Shown: positions 62,481-64,000 of the stretch, piece after piece | How positions within the stretch are numbered: position 1 is the first letter of the stretch | How the letters are laid out: each line of letters begins with the position of its first letter | NCBI GenBank assembly: GCA_030142905.1 | Contig: JASJOG010000072.1 | Span: 1,270,001 to 1,334,000, forward strand | Length of the DNA stretch: 64,000 bases | DNA from: Heliopora coerulea | Lineage: Eukaryota > Cnidaria > Anthozoa > Scleralcyonacea > Helioporidae | Direction: 5' to 3' | Position numbers and translations under genes: made by a program | The notes under the pieces: model-generated | Database searches by the model: none | Seen by the model: only the letters and a program-made list of their open reading frames with translations | Told to the model about the DNA's origin: nothing

Positions 62481-63445
62481 TAAAGTCCATCTTAGGCATT
62501 AAACAAAACGAGTGGTTAAAAATAGAGAACAATAAGAGATTGACATCAGAAAGCACTGTGCGAGATGAATCTATCCGACTTGAAACCTCAAATCGATATG
62601 CTTCTCTTGAAGTTGAAGAGATCGAACTATCAAGCCAAACACAAATGTCCCATGAACCAGATACAAGCAACAACCTAATACCCGGAAACCAAAATGGTGA
62701 GTCAAATGAATGCTTCTCCACCCAACTAAACAATTATCGAGAATCTCAGAGAAAAAATTTCAATGCACAAAATCAAGAAGGAAACATCAGCGAAGACCAC
62801 AAATTGAAAGGCAACTCCTTGGCCAAAGTGCTTGTTTTGGGTGACTCAATGATAAAGAACATTGATCAAAACAAAATTTCAAGAGCTGCTCAAGCCAAAG
62901 CTTTGTGCCGATCATATCGAGGAGCAAGAATCGAGCAAATAAATCAACAATTTAAAGAGGAATTTAGTGGAAGATGTGAGAAAATGCACAGCATTATTTT
63001 ACATGCTGGAACAAACAATCTTGTGGATGAAGAAGTTAAAAAATCAGTGGACAAAATGGAAACACTTGTTATGGAATCAAAGGAAAAAGCAAAGAATGTT
63101 GCTGTTTCAAGTGTTGTTATGAGGTATGACAAAAAGGTTCCTTCTGACAAAATTATTAAATTTAATAATGCTTTAATTGATTTATGCAAGAAGCATAAAG
63201 CAACATTTATTAACAATAATACTATAAATAGAAATATGCTTAACCGGTCAAATCTACACCTCAGTCAAAGTGGTGATCGATCTCTTGGTAAAGCATTTTG
63301 TCATTACCTTAGATCAATCAGGCCAAGCAACATTAGTGTAAATTATAGAAGCAATGATTTTTTTCGAACTGTCCAACACTGGCAGAATCGCCCAAGAGAC
63401 TGGATAAACCATCTGAAGAATGTTTACCACATTACCAGGAAATAG
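62420..63445 (+). CDS. LINE ORF1 protein with SGNH-hydrolase (esterase) domain, N-terminus fused to satellite
   Basis: 341 codons from an ATG at 62420, which lies inside the last satellite monomer; the first ~21 codons are satellite DNA and element sequence begins near codon 22. Residues 22-130 are polar, low-complexity, with the SNRYASLEVEE block at 57-67. The hydrolase part spans about 135-300: block I VLVLGDSMIKNI with the nucleophile Ser143, a Gly at 168 (YRGARIEQI), block III HAGTNN (Gly197, Asn199), block V LHLSQSG with His280. The usual DG[LV]HL acidic residue three before His is Ser277 here, so the Ser-His-Asp triad looks incomplete. In CR1/L2 elements this domain is thought to help handling of the RNP or membrane association. 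The real start codon may lie in lost upstream sequence. Confidence 0.8.
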   Translation: MEWFFGEITLNILGRKIRPKIKSILGIKQNEWLKIENNKRLTSESTVRDESIRLETSNRYASLEVEEIELSSQTQMSHEPDTSNNLIPGNQNGESNECFSTQLNNYRESQRKNFNAQNQEGNISEDHKLKGNSLAKVLVLGDSMIKNIDQNKISRAAQAKALCRSYRGARIEQINQQFKEEFSGRCEKMHSIILHAGTNNLVDEEVKKSVDKMETLVMESKEKAKNVAVSSVVMRYDKKVPSDKIIKFNNALIDLCKKHKATFINNNTINRNMLNRSNLHLSQSGDRSLGKAFCHYLRSIRPSNISVNYRSNDFFRTVQHWQNRPRDWINHLKNVYHITRK

Positions 63446-64000
63446 GCAGTGAAGTATTAGAAACAAACATAAGTAACAATTTTCCCAATGATATGAAATC
63501 CTTTTATGATAATATGAATAATGTGAGCAGCAACCTTTCCTATTGCAATGACCTATTAAGCAACCTTAAATCTTTTTCAAAACAACGGGGATTTAAAATG
63601 GCATTTCTGAATATTGTGAGTTTACCCAAAAAACTCAATGAAATTATTTACATAATGTCACAAAATTACCTAGATTTATTTGCTCTCAATGAAACCAGGC
63701 TTAGTCCAGCTATAACTGATAATATGATTAATATACCTGGCTATGATATTGTCCGAAATGATAGAAGTAGAAATGGAGGTGGTGTATGTATCTACCTGCG
63801 TAGCTCTTTAAACTACCAGATAAGACATGACATTGTACCAACAGATTTTGAAGCAGTTTGTATAGAAATAACCAAACCTCACAGTCGGCCTTTCATAGTT
63901 GTCGCTGTTTACCGAACACCAAATGCTTCCCCTGAATTTTTTACCCATTTTGAAAATTTGATACAAACTATTGATAATGAAAATAAAGAAATTTGTATCC
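62481..64000 (+). mobile_element. CR1/L2-type LINE, 5' end joined to satellite, 3' end beyond window
   Basis: Two consecutive reading frames are present: ORF1 with an SGNH-hydrolase (esterase) domain and ORF2 starting with an AP-endonuclease. Known: esterase-containing ORF1 followed by APE-RT ORF2 is characteristic of the CR1/L2 group of non-LTR retrotransposons. The satellite matches up to CGACCAAAAA (62471-62480), then TAAAG matches with one base missing, and identity ends at about 62486. No ORF1 start or promoter region is visible before the junction, so the element is either 5'-truncated or its leader is the satellite itself. Both frames are uninterrupted in this window, so the insertion looks young. 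Confidence 0.8.
63493..64000 (+). CDS. LINE ORF2, N-terminal AP-endonuclease domain (runs off window)
   Basis: The frame differs from ORF1, is open from about 63358 (after TGA at 63355-63357), and has its first ATG at 63493, 47 bases after the ORF1 stop; ATGs at 63514 and 63598 are alternatives. Counting from 63493: FLNIVSL (38-44) carries the conserved metal/phosphate-binding Asn40, ALNETRL (64-70) the conserved catalytic Glu67, NGGGVCIYLRSSL (94-106) the conserved glycine-rich block, and VAVYRTPN (137-144) the YR.PN block. These are the APE-type endonuclease motifs that nick target DNA for target-primed reverse transcription. All visible catalytic positions are intact. The RT domain must lie beyond 64000. 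Translation could be by reinitiation after ORF1. Confidence 0.85.
   Translation, partial: MKSFYDNMNNVSSNLSYCNDLLSNLKSFSKQRGFKMAFLNIVSLPKKLNEIIYIMSQNYLDLFALNETRLSPAITDNMINIPGYDIVRNDRSRNGGGVCIYLRSSLNYQIRHDIVPTDFEAVCIEITKPHSRPFIVVAVYRTPNASPEFFTHFENLIQTIDNENKEICI

Noticed and set aside
8327..62733. Giant minus-strand open frames (5352, 2262, 7190, 862, 694 codons and smaller) as repeat-protein genes
   Set aside because: They follow from a 168-base period divisible by three with one stop-free frame. They break at each single-T insertion, variants are mostly residue-changing, divergent edge monomers are not open, and there is no start region, splice structure or recognisable domain.
61447..62733. 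428-codon minus-strand frame crossing the satellite-LINE junction
   Set aside because: Its first ~90 codons are antisense to LINE ORF1 and the rest is satellite; an accidental join of two open frames.
62944..63216. Minus-strand open frame inside LINE ORF1
   Set aside because: It lies antisense to a clear SGNH-domain coding frame and has no recognisable content.

Overview
The window looks like animal nuclear DNA, probably from an invertebrate and plausibly a cnidarian. It has spliced exons with GT/AG borders, a C-terminal gene end of the EHBP1 type (animal-specific), Penelope-like and CR1/L2-type retroelement pieces, foldback repeats, and a very large AT-rich satellite. No prokaryotic gene organisation is visible. 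The taxon is an inference; no marker gene settles it.

Layout: (1) 1-1.6 kb: the last two coding exons of an EHBP1-like gene on the + strand (569-683 and 1396-1480), ending in a CaaX-type prenylation motif. (2) 1.8-6.9 kb: a graveyard of mobile-element debris. It holds a Penelope-like reverse-transcriptase tail, a GIY-YIG remnant on the opposite strand, foldback elements, a tRNA-like SINE head, a possible small terminal exon and a 94-bp minisatellite. (3) 6.9-8.39 kb: about nine divergent monomers of a ~168-bp repeat. (4) 8.39-62.48 kb: a continuous head-to-tail array of the same 168-bp monomer. The GTTAAC dyad core is spaced from 8386 to 62322 by exactly 321 x 168 bp plus eight single-T insertions, so about 322 monomers. 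(5) 62.48-64.0 kb: the array stops abruptly inside a monomer and is joined to a CR1/L2-type LINE on the + strand: ORF1 with an SGNH-hydrolase (esterase) domain, then the start of ORF2 with an AP-endonuclease domain that runs off the window.

The satellite dominates. The monomer is 33% GC, rich in CpG for that composition, and carries an imperfect ~62-bp dyad built around GGTTAACC with a GGTCGAA/TTCGACC hairpin inside one arm. Roughly the first 141 core monomers show no substitution that I can see. From 32.17 kb rightwards, shared variants appear and are arranged in multi-monomer periods (10-mer, 3-mer, 15-mer), which is higher-order repeat structure. Nucleosome-scale monomers, homogenised core, divergent edge and higher-order repeats are all features of centromeric or pericentromeric satellites; that role is an inference. 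Because 168 = 3 x 56 and one minus-strand frame has no stop, the array contains enormous open frames (up to 7190 codons). I read these as a by-product of the period, not as genes.

Genes do not form a pathway here. The points of biological interest are the satellite's architecture, how it was homogenised, and its junction with a LINE whose ORF1 reads in frame out of the last satellite monomer.
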